Shown here piece by piece: positions 28,777 to 37,531 of a stretch of DNA of 64,000 nucleotides. The first letter of the stretch is position 1; the number at the start of each line of letters is the position of its first letter. This DNA comes from Pullulanibacillus pueri (lineage in GTDB: Bacteria > Bacillota > Bacilli > Bacillales > Sporolactobacillaceae). Both the position numbers and the translations under genes were made by a program. The notes beneath the pieces were generated by a model. That model was not told the DNA's origin. It saw only the letters and a program-made list of their open reading frames with translations, and made no database searches. The stretch covers positions 90,171 to 154,170 of the forward strand of contig NZ_BMFV01000007.1 of NCBI RefSeq assembly GCF_014639255.1, in the 5' to 3' direction.

Positions 28777-28988
28777 GTGTGTTCCTCATTTCTCATGTCA
28801 ACCCCAGCAAACGGGGTGTACGTCAAAGTGATTTCATCAAGAATGTTTCAGTTCATTCATTCTTATTTTTCAAGGCTTTTTTGACAAAGTGGATCACAGT
28901 GCTTGATGTTTACACTATCTTATCATTTTAAATCCGCTGTGAATACAAAAAATCCTATAAATTTTTCTTGATAACCCTTCACTTAAAA

Positions 28989-29984
28989 TTATTGTAGTTC
29001 TCGTCTCTTTGTAATGGCTTGAGTTATGGCATCGCCATGAAACCGACCATTTTCAATAAAAATTTCATTCGCGTCATTTCCCGCCGCAATCACCCCTGCG
29101 ATAAAGATGCCTGGAACATTCGTTTCCATCGTTTCAGGATTAAATATAGGCCGACCACTTTCCTTTTCCACCTTGACTCCCATTGATTGCAGAAAAGAGT
29201 GATCAGGATGATAACCCGTCATAGCAAAGACATAGTCATTCTTAAGGCTGTATTCCTTACCTTCATGATGATAGACGACAGCCTCTGGAAGAATTTCTTT
29301 AACTTCAGCTTCGAAAATCATATTAACATAACCATGTCTTACAAGTGATTGAAACTCAGGAAGGATCCACGGCTTTACACTCGACGAATAATCAGAACCC
29401 CTATAGATTACAGTGACCCGTGCACCCGCATGGTGAAGCTCCATTGCCGCATCTACAGCCGAATTCTTTCCGCCTATAACAACGACATCACAATCAAAAT
29501 AAGGGTGAGCTTCCTTGAAATAATGAAACACTTTTGGCAATGTTTCGCCCGGAATGTCCATATAATTAGGATGATCATAGTAACCCGTAGATACAACGAC
29601 ATCCTTTGCTTGATATACACGAGCCTCTTCTCCCCTGAAAACCGTATGAACTTCAAAAGAACCATCTTTAGCCTTTTCCACTTTAACCACTTCTTCAAAA
29701 GCATTGACATTGATTTTTTTCCTTTTCACAACGTCACGGTAATAAGCAAGGGCTTGATTTCTCTTTGGTTTTCGATCTTCAATAACAAAGGGCATGTCAC
29801 CAATTTCCAGCTTATTACTCGTACTAAAAAACTGTTGATGTGTTGGATAATTATACAACGCTTGTACGATATTTCCCTTTTCAATGATAAGCGGATTAAA
29901 CCCTGCTTCTTGCAACCGAATCGCTGCTGACAAACCACAAGGGCCAGCACCAATAATAATAATATCCCTTATCCTTTTATCCAT
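28989..29984 (-). CDS. ypdA: Bacillithiol disulfide reductase YpdA
   Basis: FAD- and NADPH-dependent reductase that recycles oxidised bacillithiol. The 331-residue protein has GAGPCGLSAAI near the N terminus for FAD, a second dinucleotide fold GGKNSAVDAAMEL, and the C-terminal AGNDANEIFIENGRFHG that completes the FAD site. The single cysteine in GAGPCG is the conserved YpdA active-site Cys. Implies the cell makes bacillithiol. Confidence 0.92.
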   Translation of the reverse strand: MDKRIRDIIIIGAGPCGLSAAIRLQEAGFNPLIIEKGNIVQALYNYPTHQQFFSTSNKLEIGDMPFVIEDRKPKRNQALAYYRDVVKRKKINVNAFEEVVKVEKAKDGSFEVHTVFRGEEARVYQAKDVVVSTGYYDHPNYMDIPGETLPKVFHYFKEAHPYFDCDVVVIGGKNSAVDAAMELHHAGARVTVIYRGSDYSSSVKPWILPEFQSLVRHGYVNMIFEAEVKEILPEAVVYHHEGKEYSLKNDYVFAMTGYHPDHSFLQSMGVKVEKESGRPIFNPETMETNVPGIFIAGVIAAGNDANEIFIENGRFHGDAITQAITKRRELQ

Positions 29985-30189
29985 TCGATGTCATCTCCCC
30001 ATAAAAAAGCGCAAAAGTAAAATTAATCAAAATTCATTCATAAGCTCTGCTTTCTTCAGCATCAAATGAATAATCATCAAATAAAAACAGGGCTATACGG
30101 ATAATAACCCGTTATCCCTTTTATATAATTGTGGCCATACTTATCTTGGGTTACATGTATTACCCTCTTCACATAAAATAGGTCCTTTA

Positions 30190-30229
30190 AGTAATAAAAA
30201 ACCTCTCCTAAAAATCATAGGAGAAGTTT
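30190..30229 (-). terminator. Terminator after the glutamate dehydrogenase gene
   Basis: A 12-pair stem AAACTTCTCCTA / TAGGAGAGGTTT with one G-U and a 7-base loop (30199-30229), then TTTTTTATT on the minus strand. Confidence 0.9.
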
Positions 30230-30283
30230 CAATAATTTGCAACACATAATATGGACATTTCATCCACATTTAATAGCGAAACA

Positions 30284-31564
30284 TTAAATCCAACCACGGA
30301 AGCGGGAAGCCTCAGCCATTTTCCGAACACCAACCATATAAGCCGCTAACCGCATATTTACTTTACGATTCTTTGAAGTATTGTAGACATTATTAAAGGA
30401 ATTAATGAGTACTTTTTCTAACCGCTCATCCACTTCCTTCTCCGTCCAATAAAAGCCTTGATTATTCTGCACCCATTCAAAGTAAGAGACCGTAACCCCA
30501 CCGGAGCTGGCAAGAACATCAGGAACGAGTAAAATGCCTCTGTCCGTTAAAATCTTAGTCGCTCTAAGCGTAGTCGGACCGTTTGCTGCTTCAACAACAA
30601 TTTGCGCCTTAATATTATGAGCATTTTGTTCTGTAATTTGGTTTTCAATAGCTGCCGGAACAAGAATATCACAATCGAGTTCAAGAAGCTCTTTATTTGA
30701 AATCGTATTTTTAAAAAGTTTTGTCACTGTCCCAAAGCTATCACGGCGATCAAGAAGGTAATCAATATCAAGCCCCTCTGGATCATAAAGGGCACCGTAA
30801 GCATCGGAAATTCCGATGATTTTCGCACCTTCATCATGCATAAACTTGGCCAAAAAGCTGCCTGCATTCCCAAAGCCTTGAACAACAACGCGTGCCCCCT
30901 CTAATGGGATGCCTTGTTTCTTGGCTGCTTCACGAATACAAATCGTGACACCTTTGGCAGTCGCCGATTCTCGTCCATGAGATCCACCTAAAACAAGCGG
31001 TTTACCGGTAATAAAACCCGGGGAATCAAATTCACGAATACGGCTGTATTCATCCATCATCCAAGCCATAATTTGTGAGTTGGTAAAGACATCTGGTGCA
31101 GGAATGTCCTTTGTTGGTCCAACAATTTGACTAATGGCTCGAACATACCCTCGACTTAATCTTTCAAGTTCACGGAAAGACATATTACGGGGATCACATA
31201 TTATTCCGCCTTTCCCACCACCATAAGGCAAATCAACGATACCAGCCTTTAAACTCATCCATATTGACAACGCTTTCACTTCGGTATCAGTCACCTCAGG
31301 ATGAAAACGTACCCCACCTTTCGTAGGTCCCACTGAATCATTATGCTGAGCACGGTAGCCGGTGAAAATTTTAGTTGATCCATCATCCATTCTAACAGGA
31401 ATACGAACCGTCATCATTCTCATTGGCTCTTTCAAGAGTTCATACACTTCATCAGGATAGCCTAATTTATCCAAAGCTTCCTTTATAACGGTTTGAGTTG
31501 ATTCCAGTACATCAAGTTTTTCAGCTTCTACATTTTGGTTTCCAGTTCCATTCTGAGCTACCAT
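30284..31564 (-). CDS. gudB: NAD-dependent glutamate dehydrogenase
   Basis: Catabolic enzyme converting glutamate to 2-oxoglutarate. The 426-residue protein has LPYGGGKGGIICDPR, PAPDVFTNSQIMAWMMDEYS, GFGNAGSFLAKF and the C-terminal RLAAYMVGVRKMAEASRFRGWI, all as in GudB/RocG. The active-site helix has no short tandem duplication of the kind that inactivates gudB in B. subtilis 168, so it should be active. Position after ypbH favours gudB over rocG. Confidence 0.93.
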   Translation of the reverse strand: MVAQNGTGNQNVEAEKLDVLESTQTVIKEALDKLGYPDEVYELLKEPMRMMTVRIPVRMDDGSTKIFTGYRAQHNDSVGPTKGGVRFHPEVTDTEVKALSIWMSLKAGIVDLPYGGGKGGIICDPRNMSFRELERLSRGYVRAISQIVGPTKDIPAPDVFTNSQIMAWMMDEYSRIREFDSPGFITGKPLVLGGSHGRESATAKGVTICIREAAKKQGIPLEGARVVVQGFGNAGSFLAKFMHDEGAKIIGISDAYGALYDPEGLDIDYLLDRRDSFGTVTKLFKNTISNKELLELDCDILVPAAIENQITEQNAHNIKAQIVVEAANGPTTLRATKILTDRGILLVPDVLASSGGVTVSYFEWVQNNQGFYWTEKEVDERLEKVLINSFNNVYNTSKNRKVNMRLAAYMVGVRKMAEASRFRGWI

Positions 31565-31925
31565 TTTTGACCTCCCATAACACTTGCCATAAGCAACTAT
31601 AAGTCACCCTTATGTTATGATCTTTATTCTTTTAAATTTTTTATGACATGGATTTTTAATTACTCATTTACTATAGAGAAAACATGAGCATTTTTCAATG
31701 ATTTAAACTAAATTTCTTATTTGAAATTTATATTCTTTATTTTCCAGAACCCTTTGCTTATTTTAATCATGTTTACCATGCATTATTAATATAATAAAAA
31801 ACAGAGGACACTCCATCTTCTTAAGAAAGTTTAAGCATTAAGGACCCTATTCAAAAGTTCGCCACATTATCGTCTTTTTCCCAATATAAAGAACCTCACC
31901 TTTTATGCTAAGGGAGGCTTTATAT
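31565..31925. other. Gene-free stretch between mecB and gudB
   Basis: About 360 AT-rich bases. A hairpin near 31892-31920 just after mecB (AGCCTCCCTT / AAGGTGAGGTT with one mismatch, then CTTTATATT) is probably its terminator. The gudB promoter is expected on the left; I could not pick one. Confidence 0.55.
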
Positions 31926-32513
31926 TTAGAAATATCGCTTTATATGTTCAATCGCCTTTTCACTCATTATAGCGTTTCCGTACTCCATTAAACGATATTG
32001 TGTGACAGTAGAAGGATTTCCGAACTCCGCTAAAAGAGCAATAAATGTATCTAAATCAATGGTGATTTCATTTTCTTCAAAGAATAGGTAATAACTGCCA
32101 TCAAAGTGGAAGAGAGCACCTTCTTTTACTCCTAAAGGGGAAAGACGATGAGACAATGCAATAACGTCTTCGAAATCATTAAACGTATAGATGATTTCAT
32201 TACTCTCGTCTAATGTGACTTGCATCTCAATAAATTCGTCATCACCCTCTTCGTCATCAATAAAATCAGGATCGAATCGCTTAGACACAATCACAACCAT
32301 TCCTTGAGCAGGTAAAGAAAAAACTTCTACCTCAATTGGTCCGTCAGCTTGAAAGCCTAATTCATCATCTGCTTCCATGATCATGTCACGAAACAAATTT
32401 TGGACTTTCGGCAGGTTGGTCCACATATCTTCTTTAGTAATCCCACGTTCTTGAAGATCATCAAACGTCAAAAATATTTTTATCTTGTCACTATTCAAGC
32501 GCTCCAACCGCAT
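31926..32513 (-). CDS. mecB: ClpC adaptor protein, MecA family
   Basis: Adaptor that hands substrates to the ClpCP protease. The 195-residue protein has an N-terminal substrate domain beginning MRLERLNSDKIKIFLTFDDL, an acidic linker (DDEEGDDEF) and a C-terminal ClpC-binding domain ending in EYG..ISEKAIEHIKRYF-like sequence. Position beside ypbG and gudB points to the MecB/YpbH paralogue rather than MecA. ATG follows AAGGAGG. Confidence 0.88.
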   Translation of the reverse strand: MRLERLNSDKIKIFLTFDDLQERGITKEDMWTNLPKVQNLFRDMIMEADDELGFQADGPIEVEVFSLPAQGMVVIVSKRFDPDFIDDEEGDDEFIEMQVTLDESNEIIYTFNDFEDVIALSHRLSPLGVKEGALFHFDGSYYLFFEENEITIDLDTFIALLAEFGNPSTVTQYRLMEYGNAIMSEKAIEHIKRYF

Positions 32514-32838
32514 ATAAGGTCCTCCTTACCATGACACAATTCTTTTTATACCTTATGCTAGATCTTTCTATTGTGTTCATAATAACTACTTGTTCGTAGT
32601 ATACAATTGCCACAGTTAAAGGACAAGCGTTTTATACTAAAGTTAAGAAACACAAAGAACAGAATTCTGTTTTTAAAGACGCATTTGATTTCTAATAAAG
32701 TTTTCGGGGTAAATTAAAATGCACTTCAAAAGCTTATTCTGCTCGTATTTTTCCTTCACCCTTTTAAGAGCCTGGCTCAACAACGACATCCGGTAATAGT
32801 CAATGCATTCTCCATGACGCTTTGTCATTTCGACTATT

Positions 32839-33621
32839 TTAGTGCTGAATGTCACTTGGATGTAGTCGGATAAATAAAGCATCCGGCGGTGCTCCTAAAC
32901 GCAATGGGTAGGACGTTGTCCCATAGCCCGCACTAATAATAAGGGTACCAAATGGCTTGGTCCACACGCCTGCTTTTTCACGAATGCCCCAGCCAAACAC
33001 TCGAATTTGACCTCCATGGGTATGACCACTTATCACTAAAGGGATATGGTCTTCCACCTTAATCTTTTCAACAATATTAGGATTGTGACTAATTAGCACC
33101 CGCGTTCCAGGGAGTGTCTCTTCCAAAGCCTCATCAAGACGGTCAAGCTCATTTGTTGAGTCACAAACTCCAATAAGATTTAGAAATAAGCCAGCTTTTT
33201 TATATGTGTATACCGAATTATTAAGTAGTTTAACCCCATTGTCGATTAATATTTGTTCAAAGGAATAGCGATCGACATAAAGATCATGATTTCCCCAAAC
33301 AAACAATATCGGAACATTAAAGCGACGGAGTTTTTGCACATTTTCACGCACTCGTGAAAACGGAACGCCTTCTTCTGTAAGATCCCCACCAATAATGACG
33401 ATATCTGGACTAAGTGTTTGTGGAAGCATGTCATCAGAGATCCTCCGACGATGAACATCCGAAATAAAATAGATTGAAAAACCATCGAATTCCTTTGGGA
33501 GTGTCTTTACGTCAATATCCTTCGTTAAAATGATATTTAAACGGGCTTCTCTTAACATATAAATCAGGAAGGAAAAAACTATTGAGATCACAATACAGAC
33601 TGTAATAATAAGGATAATCAA
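32839..33621 (-). CDS. ypbG: Membrane-anchored metallophosphoesterase, YpbG-like
   Basis: Calcineurin-type phosphoesterase with one N-terminal membrane segment (about 2-22), then the metal motifs ISDVHR, GGDLTEEG, WGNHDLY, ISHNPNI and SGHTHGGQ. I start at TTG 33621, six bases after GGGAGG, giving 260 residues like B. subtilis YpbG; the frame stays open 17 codons more, overlapping the next gene but with no ribosome-binding site. The substrate is unknown. Confidence 0.82.
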   Translation of the reverse strand: MIILIITVCIVISIVFSFLIYMLREARLNIILTKDIDVKTLPKEFDGFSIYFISDVHRRRISDDMLPQTLSPDIVIIGGDLTEEGVPFSRVRENVQKLRRFNVPILFVWGNHDLYVDRYSFEQILIDNGVKLLNNSVYTYKKAGLFLNLIGVCDSTNELDRLDEALEETLPGTRVLISHNPNIVEKIKVEDHIPLVISGHTHGGQIRVFGWGIREKAGVWTKPFGTLIISAGYGTTSYPLRLGAPPDALFIRLHPSDIQH

Positions 33622-33643
33622 AAAATGTCCTCCCACAGCTTGT

Positions 33644-34021
33644 TTAGGATACTTCCCTCTGTATCTTATCAAAGGAAAGCCCGAAATGAATAGCAGTTAA
33701 TATAAGGAGTACAGCGGCAACCCATATAGAACAGGAAAATAAATAACCCCATCCTAACACTAAGACGATGGCATCAACGACTAAAAAGATGCGCTGTCCA
33801 TGGCCTCTTTCTCGCTTTTGATTGAACACATGAATGCATCTTATCTGCATCACATTGGAAAGAATAATAAAACAAGCTAAGAAAAAAATAGCTCCTTCTA
33901 AAAACGTTAAGGGCTCTAAAATCAAGTCCCCAATTTTGGCTGAATCACCCATCATTGAAAATACTTTAGTCGCTTCATAGCCGCATAAAATACCTACCAT
34001 ATACCCTATCAGTATTCTCAA
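33644..34021 (-). CDS. Unrecognised small membrane protein
   Basis: I do not recognise this family. It has about four hydrophobic segments and a charged loop (NQKRERGHGQR) in the middle, ending in FDKIQREVS. The likely start is TTG at 34021, five bases after GGGAGGGGG, giving 125 residues; the frame extends to a TTG at 34117 (157 residues) but without a ribosome-binding site. It lies between the CBS-domain gene and ypbG and may be co-transcribed with both. Confidence 0.55.
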   Translation of the reverse strand: MRILIGYMVGILCGYEATKVFSMMGDSAKIGDLILEPLTFLEGAIFFLACFIILSNVMQIRCIHVFNQKRERGHGQRIFLVVDAIVLVLGWGYLFSCSIWVAAVLLILTAIHFGLSFDKIQREVS

Positions 34022-34125
34022 AAATACCCCCTCCCATAACCAAAGTATGAAAAAGGGCAAAGAGGTGTTACCTTTGATAAAAGAGCTTAAATATTGAACA
34101 TACAGCGGTAAATCCAAACGATGGG

Positions 34126-34758
34126 TTACGTTCGTTTAATATCAAGAACTTTAAAACCGTTTTTTTCAAGTTTTTGAATATATTTTTGTGTATCCTCATT
34201 ATCCACGACTTTCATCACAATACGACGAACAAGCTTGTCCGAATCATCAAAAGTAGTTAATGAGATAATATTTTGATGAAATTGTCTAGTGATCTCTGAC
34301 AGACGAAGAATCCTACCTTCGGTTTCCACGGATGAAAATACAATTCTTAATCCTTTTTTGTTCATGCCAAACACGCTTTGAAATTGATCCAATACCTCAT
34401 AACGGGTCACGATACCAAGAAATCGCTTGGCATCATCTACTACTGCCACAATCGGCACATTTTTCATTTTTATGACGGTTTCTTCAAATCCATCATTCTC
34501 ATTGACTGTATTTTCTTGAGCCGTGGCGATCTCACCAACGGTCGTTGTATCCATAAACACTTGTTTCTCTTTATTCGAATGAAAAGCCGCCTCAAAAATC
34601 GTATTCTTAGTGACTAAACCCTTATAGGTATCTCCCTTTATCACAGGCATGCCATCAATCTCATGCTGTTCAAGAAGTTCCAGAGCTTCCTTCACAAACA
34701 CCTGGTCTTCTACAAAATACGTTTTGTGCTTAGGTATCATCACGCTTTTGACAAACAT
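34126..34758 (-). CDS. CBS-pair protein with ACT-like C-terminal domain
   Basis: A 210-residue soluble protein. Two CBS motifs (about 7-60 and 75-130; DGMPVIKGDTYKGLVTK and VPIVAVVDDAKRFLGIVTR) form one nucleotide-binding pair, followed by an ACT-like region (about 140-210). The layout resembles AcuB-type proteins and other small CBS sensors that bind adenine nucleotides or c-di-AMP, but I cannot name the ligand. Good AGGAGG before ATG. It is divergent from cotJABC, about 150 bases away. Confidence 0.75.
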   Translation of the reverse strand: MFVKSVMIPKHKTYFVEDQVFVKEALELLEQHEIDGMPVIKGDTYKGLVTKNTIFEAAFHSNKEKQVFMDTTTVGEIATAQENTVNENDGFEETVIKMKNVPIVAVVDDAKRFLGIVTRYEVLDQFQSVFGMNKKGLRIVFSSVETEGRILRLSEITRQFHQNIISLTTFDDSDKLVRRIVMKVVDNEDTQKYIQKLEKNGFKVLDIKRT

Positions 34759-34847
34759 AGTCGTTCCTCCTCTTTTACTTCTTCATACCATTCTACATTT
34801 TCGTAGGATTTTCCTTCTTTTTGATTATAACCGATATTTACGGAAGG

Positions 34848-34876
34848 GAATATGCCAAGCTTTTTGTACATATAAA
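34848..34876 (+). promoter_or_regulatory. Candidate sigma-E promoter of cotJABC
   Basis: GAATATG (34848-34854), 14 bases, CATATAAA (34869-34876). This matches the sigma-E pattern well, and cotJ is a known mother-cell operon. It lies about 35 bases ahead of cotJA. Confidence 0.6.
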
Positions 34877-34910
34877 AAGTTAATGAGTGTGAAATGAGGG
34901 GAGGAGAACT

Positions 34911-35132
34911 ATGGATACGTCATTTAGAAAAAGCTTCGAGCCCTTTATCAGCCGGTTCGACCCGTGTAAACCGATACCAGTCAAGTATTATGAAACACCG
35001 CCACAGCTTTATCTCGGCTTTCAACCCGAAGGTTTAGAACAGTTTTCACCTGCTGAAGCTTTAAAACACGGGACCCTTTGGCCGGCTCTGTATGCACCCT
35101 ATTCTAATCCTTATCGGCACGATGGGAAATAA
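34911..35132 (+). CDS. cotJA: Spore coat-associated protein CotJA
   Basis: Small spore protein of unknown activity, needed with CotJC for assembly into the spore coat. The 73-residue protein is rich in Pro, Tyr and aromatic residues (CKPIPVKYYETPPQLYLGFQPEGLEQF). ATG follows GGGGAGGAG. First gene of a three-gene plus-strand operon, the only plus-strand genes in the window. Confidence 0.88.
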   Translation: MDTSFRKSFEPFISRFDPCKPIPVKYYETPPQLYLGFQPEGLEQFSPAEALKHGTLWPALYAPYSNPYRHDGK

Positions 35133-35147
35133 AAGGAGGGACGCGCA

Positions 35148-35414
35148 TTGGCTAATAAACCCTTACCGGATGACTATTATCAACGCTTAGAGGAAATTCA
35201 AAAGATTGATTTTACACTTGTTGAGCTTAACCTATATCTCGATACCCATCCTCAAGATCTAGAGGCCATTAAGCAATATAATACATTCACTAAGAAAGCT
35301 AAAGAACTCCGACAAATGTTTGAAGAAAGATACGGACCGATGATTCACTTTGGACATAGTTACAGCACCCATCCTTGGGCATGGATAGAATCACCTTGGC
35401 CCTGGCAGGTTTAA
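35148..35414 (+). CDS. cotJB: Spore coat protein CotJB
   Basis: An 88-residue protein with DDYYQRLEEIQKIDFTLVELNLYLDTHP and a C-terminal WAWIESPWPWQV, typical of CotJB. The start is TTG at 35148, after AAAAGGAGGG. It is 15 bases after cotJA and 37 before cotJC. Its role is known only as a member of the CotJ complex. Confidence 0.9.
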   Translation: MANKPLPDDYYQRLEEIQKIDFTLVELNLYLDTHPQDLEAIKQYNTFTKKAKELRQMFEERYGPMIHFGHSYSTHPWAWIESPWPWQV

Positions 35415-35451
35415 TTTTTTCAAAGAATTCTCAAGTAAAGGGGTGTCATTC

Positions 35452-36021
35452 ATGTGGCTTTATGAAAAAAAATTGCAGTATCCCGTCAGAGTCAGTGTTT
35501 GTAATCCACGACTTGCAAAGTTTTTAATTGAACAGTACGGGGGTGCCGATGGTGAATTGTCTGCAGCTCTCCGTTACTTGAATCAACGCTATACCATTCC
35601 TGACAAGGTCATTGGTCTACTTACTGATATCGGAACAGAGGAATTTGCCCATCTTGAAATGATTGCAACGATGGTGTATAAATTAACAAAAGATGCGACT
35701 CCTGAAGAGATGAAGCAAGCGGGACTGGGTGATCACTACGCCAATCATGACGGCGCTTTGTTCTATCATGATGCCGCCGGAAACAACTGGACAGCATCCT
35801 ATATCCAAGCAAAAGGCGATCCCATCGCTGATCTCTATGAGGATATTGCTGCTGAGGAAAAGGCACGGGCCACCTACCAATGGTTGATTAATATGTCGGA
35901 TGATCCTTTCTTAAATGAATCCTTAAGTTTTCTAAGGGAGAGAGAAATTGTTCACTCACAGCGGTTCAGAGAAGCCGTTGAACTTATTAAGGACTCGAAT
36001 ACAGGTAAAAAAATCTTTTAG
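35452..36021 (+). CDS. cotJC: Spore coat protein CotJC, manganese-catalase-like
   Basis: A ferritin-like protein of the manganese catalase family, a major inner-coat protein. The 189-residue protein has LIEQYGGADGELSAALRYL, TDIGTEEFAHLEMIATMVY and EEKARATYQWL, giving the Glu/His metal ligands of a di-metal four-helix bundle. ATG at 35452 has AAGGGG eight bases upstream; an earlier GTG abuts that box. Confidence 0.95.
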   Translation: MWLYEKKLQYPVRVSVCNPRLAKFLIEQYGGADGELSAALRYLNQRYTIPDKVIGLLTDIGTEEFAHLEMIATMVYKLTKDATPEEMKQAGLGDHYANHDGALFYHDAAGNNWTASYIQAKGDPIADLYEDIAAEEKARATYQWLINMSDDPFLNESLSFLREREIVHSQRFREAVELIKDSNTGKKIF

Positions 36022-36031
36022 ATGGAGATAC

Positions 36032-36065
36032 AGATGCCTTTTCTTAGGCATCTTTTTGTTATTTT
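36032..36065 (+). terminator. Terminator after cotJC
   Basis: AGATGCC / GGCATCT with an 8-base loop (36032-36053), followed by TTTTGTTATTTTT on the plus strand. It abuts the end of the convergent ypbF gene. Confidence 0.85.
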
Positions 36066-36518
36066 TTATTTATGATATAAATTAATATCATAATCTTGCT
36101 TTAACGTATGATAAGCCTGCACTACTGAATCCTTATCATATGTATGCGACCAAAGTTCTTGAGATCGTTCTATAATTTCAATCCTTAGTTTCTCATACTC
36201 TTTATCGACTTCTTCATATTTTTTACTTGCAAACCGCCATAAGGTAAATACGCCTAAAAAGGCCACGAGAATGCGGGTGAAAAACGTGTTTTGAAGCATA
36301 TTGGCAATGGAAATCGTCTCTTCGGCTTGAGTTCCCTGTCCATCAAACAAAGTATAAAGAGCGACTGCACAAAGAATCAATACCATTAAAGATAAGCTAT
36401 ATAGAATTTTTTTATAATTGTCTTTTTTTCGCTTTCTTTCCTTGACTTTATTTAACAAATAATAAGTGTGTTCAGATATTTCTCCGTTTCTGTACATTTG
36501 ATCAATATAATCGACCAT
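36066..36518 (-). CDS. ypbF: YpbF-like (DUF2663) membrane protein
   Basis: A 150-residue protein with two membrane segments (about 40-58 and 82-100) between charged ends; the N terminus has YRNGEISEHTYYLLNKVKERKRKK and the C-terminal half looks coiled. Size, topology and position match B. subtilis YpbF. Function unknown. ATG follows GAGGAGG. Confidence 0.75.
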   Translation of the reverse strand: MVDYIDQMYRNGEISEHTYYLLNKVKERKRKKDNYKKILYSLSLMVLILCAVALYTLFDGQGTQAEETISIANMLQNTFFTRILVAFLGVFTLWRFASKKYEEVDKEYEKLRIEIIERSQELWSHTYDKDSVVQAYHTLKQDYDINLYHK

Positions 36519-36587
36519 TCGCCTTCCTCCTCATTTTATTTTTATGATAAAGGAAGACACTTTAGGACAGTCTCTTAACAGAGAATT

Positions 36588-36935
36588 TTAAGAGGTTGTC
36601 ACATAAAATAATAGTCCAGCTAACATTAACAAAAACAGCCATAAAATAAGATTAGCGAAAATCAAGCCCCCATTCCGCCTAGGACTCTCAGAAGCTGCTG
36701 CCTGCTCATCCGCTAACTCAGGCTCCACCTTTTCCTCCTCTTCAATACTTTTCTTTTTCTCCTGATTCATGGCCTTATCTTCAAGGCGCTCGTGAAAAAC
36801 GCTATCTTGCTTGAGCACCTGTAAGTCCTCAATTTTTTCCGTTTGGCGTTGTTTCTTTTTCGAGTGTCTCTGTCTCCGCGGAGGAAGGTTAACAGTGGAA
36901 GTTGAAGTTAATGAAGGCTCTTGTTTGTCATCCAT
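36588..36935 (-). CDS. Charged protein with C-terminal membrane anchor
   Basis: I cannot assign a family. About 90 residues of Lys/Glu-rich, low-complexity sequence (RRQRHSKKKQRQ; KKKSIEEEEKVEPELADEQ) are followed by one membrane segment (92-112) at the very end. In B. subtilis ypbE, a larger protein with a membrane segment and a LysM domain, sits here; this could be a shortened relative lacking LysM, but the similarity is only in position and layout. The ribosome-binding site AAAGGGGG lies next to the ypbD stop. Confidence 0.55.
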   Translation of the reverse strand: MDDKQEPSLTSTSTVNLPPRRQRHSKKKQRQTEKIEDLQVLKQDSVFHERLEDKAMNQEKKKSIEEEEKVEPELADEQAAASESPRRNGGLIFANLILWLFLLMLAGLLFYVTTS

Positions 36936-36949
36936 ATTACTGCCCCCTT

Positions 36950-37531
36950 TTAGTCTAACGACGCATCGTTTATTTCTTTTTTCATGAGTACACCAAGGAA
37001 GACATCAATTACATAATGACAGGCGATCGATGGCCAAAGGCTGCCTGTGTAATGATATAGCCACCCAAGATAAAGCCCTAATCCAAAAACGATAATGAAC
37101 ATCAACGGTTTACGCAAATAACGAAAATGCAATAAAGTAAAGACAATGGTCGCTGGCCACAAGCCAAAGACACTTTGAATCACACCTCGAAAGAGCAATT
37201 CTTCAACACCTGCTACAATAAGCATAGCTAGAAAAATATGCGGCATTGACATCGCCTCAAAGATCCGACGATTGATGCCTCCATCATCCAACCAATGTTT
37301 AGGCAAAAGCTTGTCTAATAGCAGCTCTAATAAAGCAACAATGACACCACTCAACAATCCTAAGAAGACAACCTCTTTGAAATTAAACGTTAATTTGTTG
37401 TTTAATGTGAAGGTATGTCGGAAGATAAAATACAAAATGGCGAACACAATAAAGAGACAGCCTTGTGACATATAAAAACTTTTGATAATCGCTGTATTTG
37501 GGATAGCTTCAAGATCAACTTTTTTCGGCAT
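36950..37531 (-). CDS. ypbD: CPBP intramembrane protease, YpbD-like
   Basis: A CAAX-protease/bacteriocin-processing family membrane protein of about 193 residues. The hallmark motifs are present: VEELLFRGVIQ (EExxxR), the FTLLHF helix, and HYVIDVFLG near the end. About six membrane segments. It overlaps the end of recQ by 17 bases. The start is uncertain by three codons (ATG at 37531 or GTG at 37540). The target protein is not known. Confidence 0.85.
   Translation of the reverse strand: MPKKVDLEAIPNTAIIKSFYMSQGCLFIVFAILYFIFRHTFTLNNKLTFNFKEVVFLGLLSGVIVALLELLLDKLLPKHWLDDGGINRRIFEAMSMPHIFLAMLIVAGVEELLFRGVIQSVFGLWPATIVFTLLHFRYLRKPLMFIIVFGLGLYLGWLYHYTGSLWPSIACHYVIDVFLGVLMKKEINDASLD

Noticed and set aside
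29349..29930. Long plus-strand frame (193 residues) opposite ypdA
   Set aside because: It lies wholly within the clear ypdA coding region on the other strand, and has no promoter or ribosome-binding site.
32673..32882. Possible 69-residue basic protein after ypbG
   Set aside because: It overlaps the ypbG end by 44 bases, and neither its first ATG nor internal ATGs have a ribosome-binding site. It remains a weak possibility.
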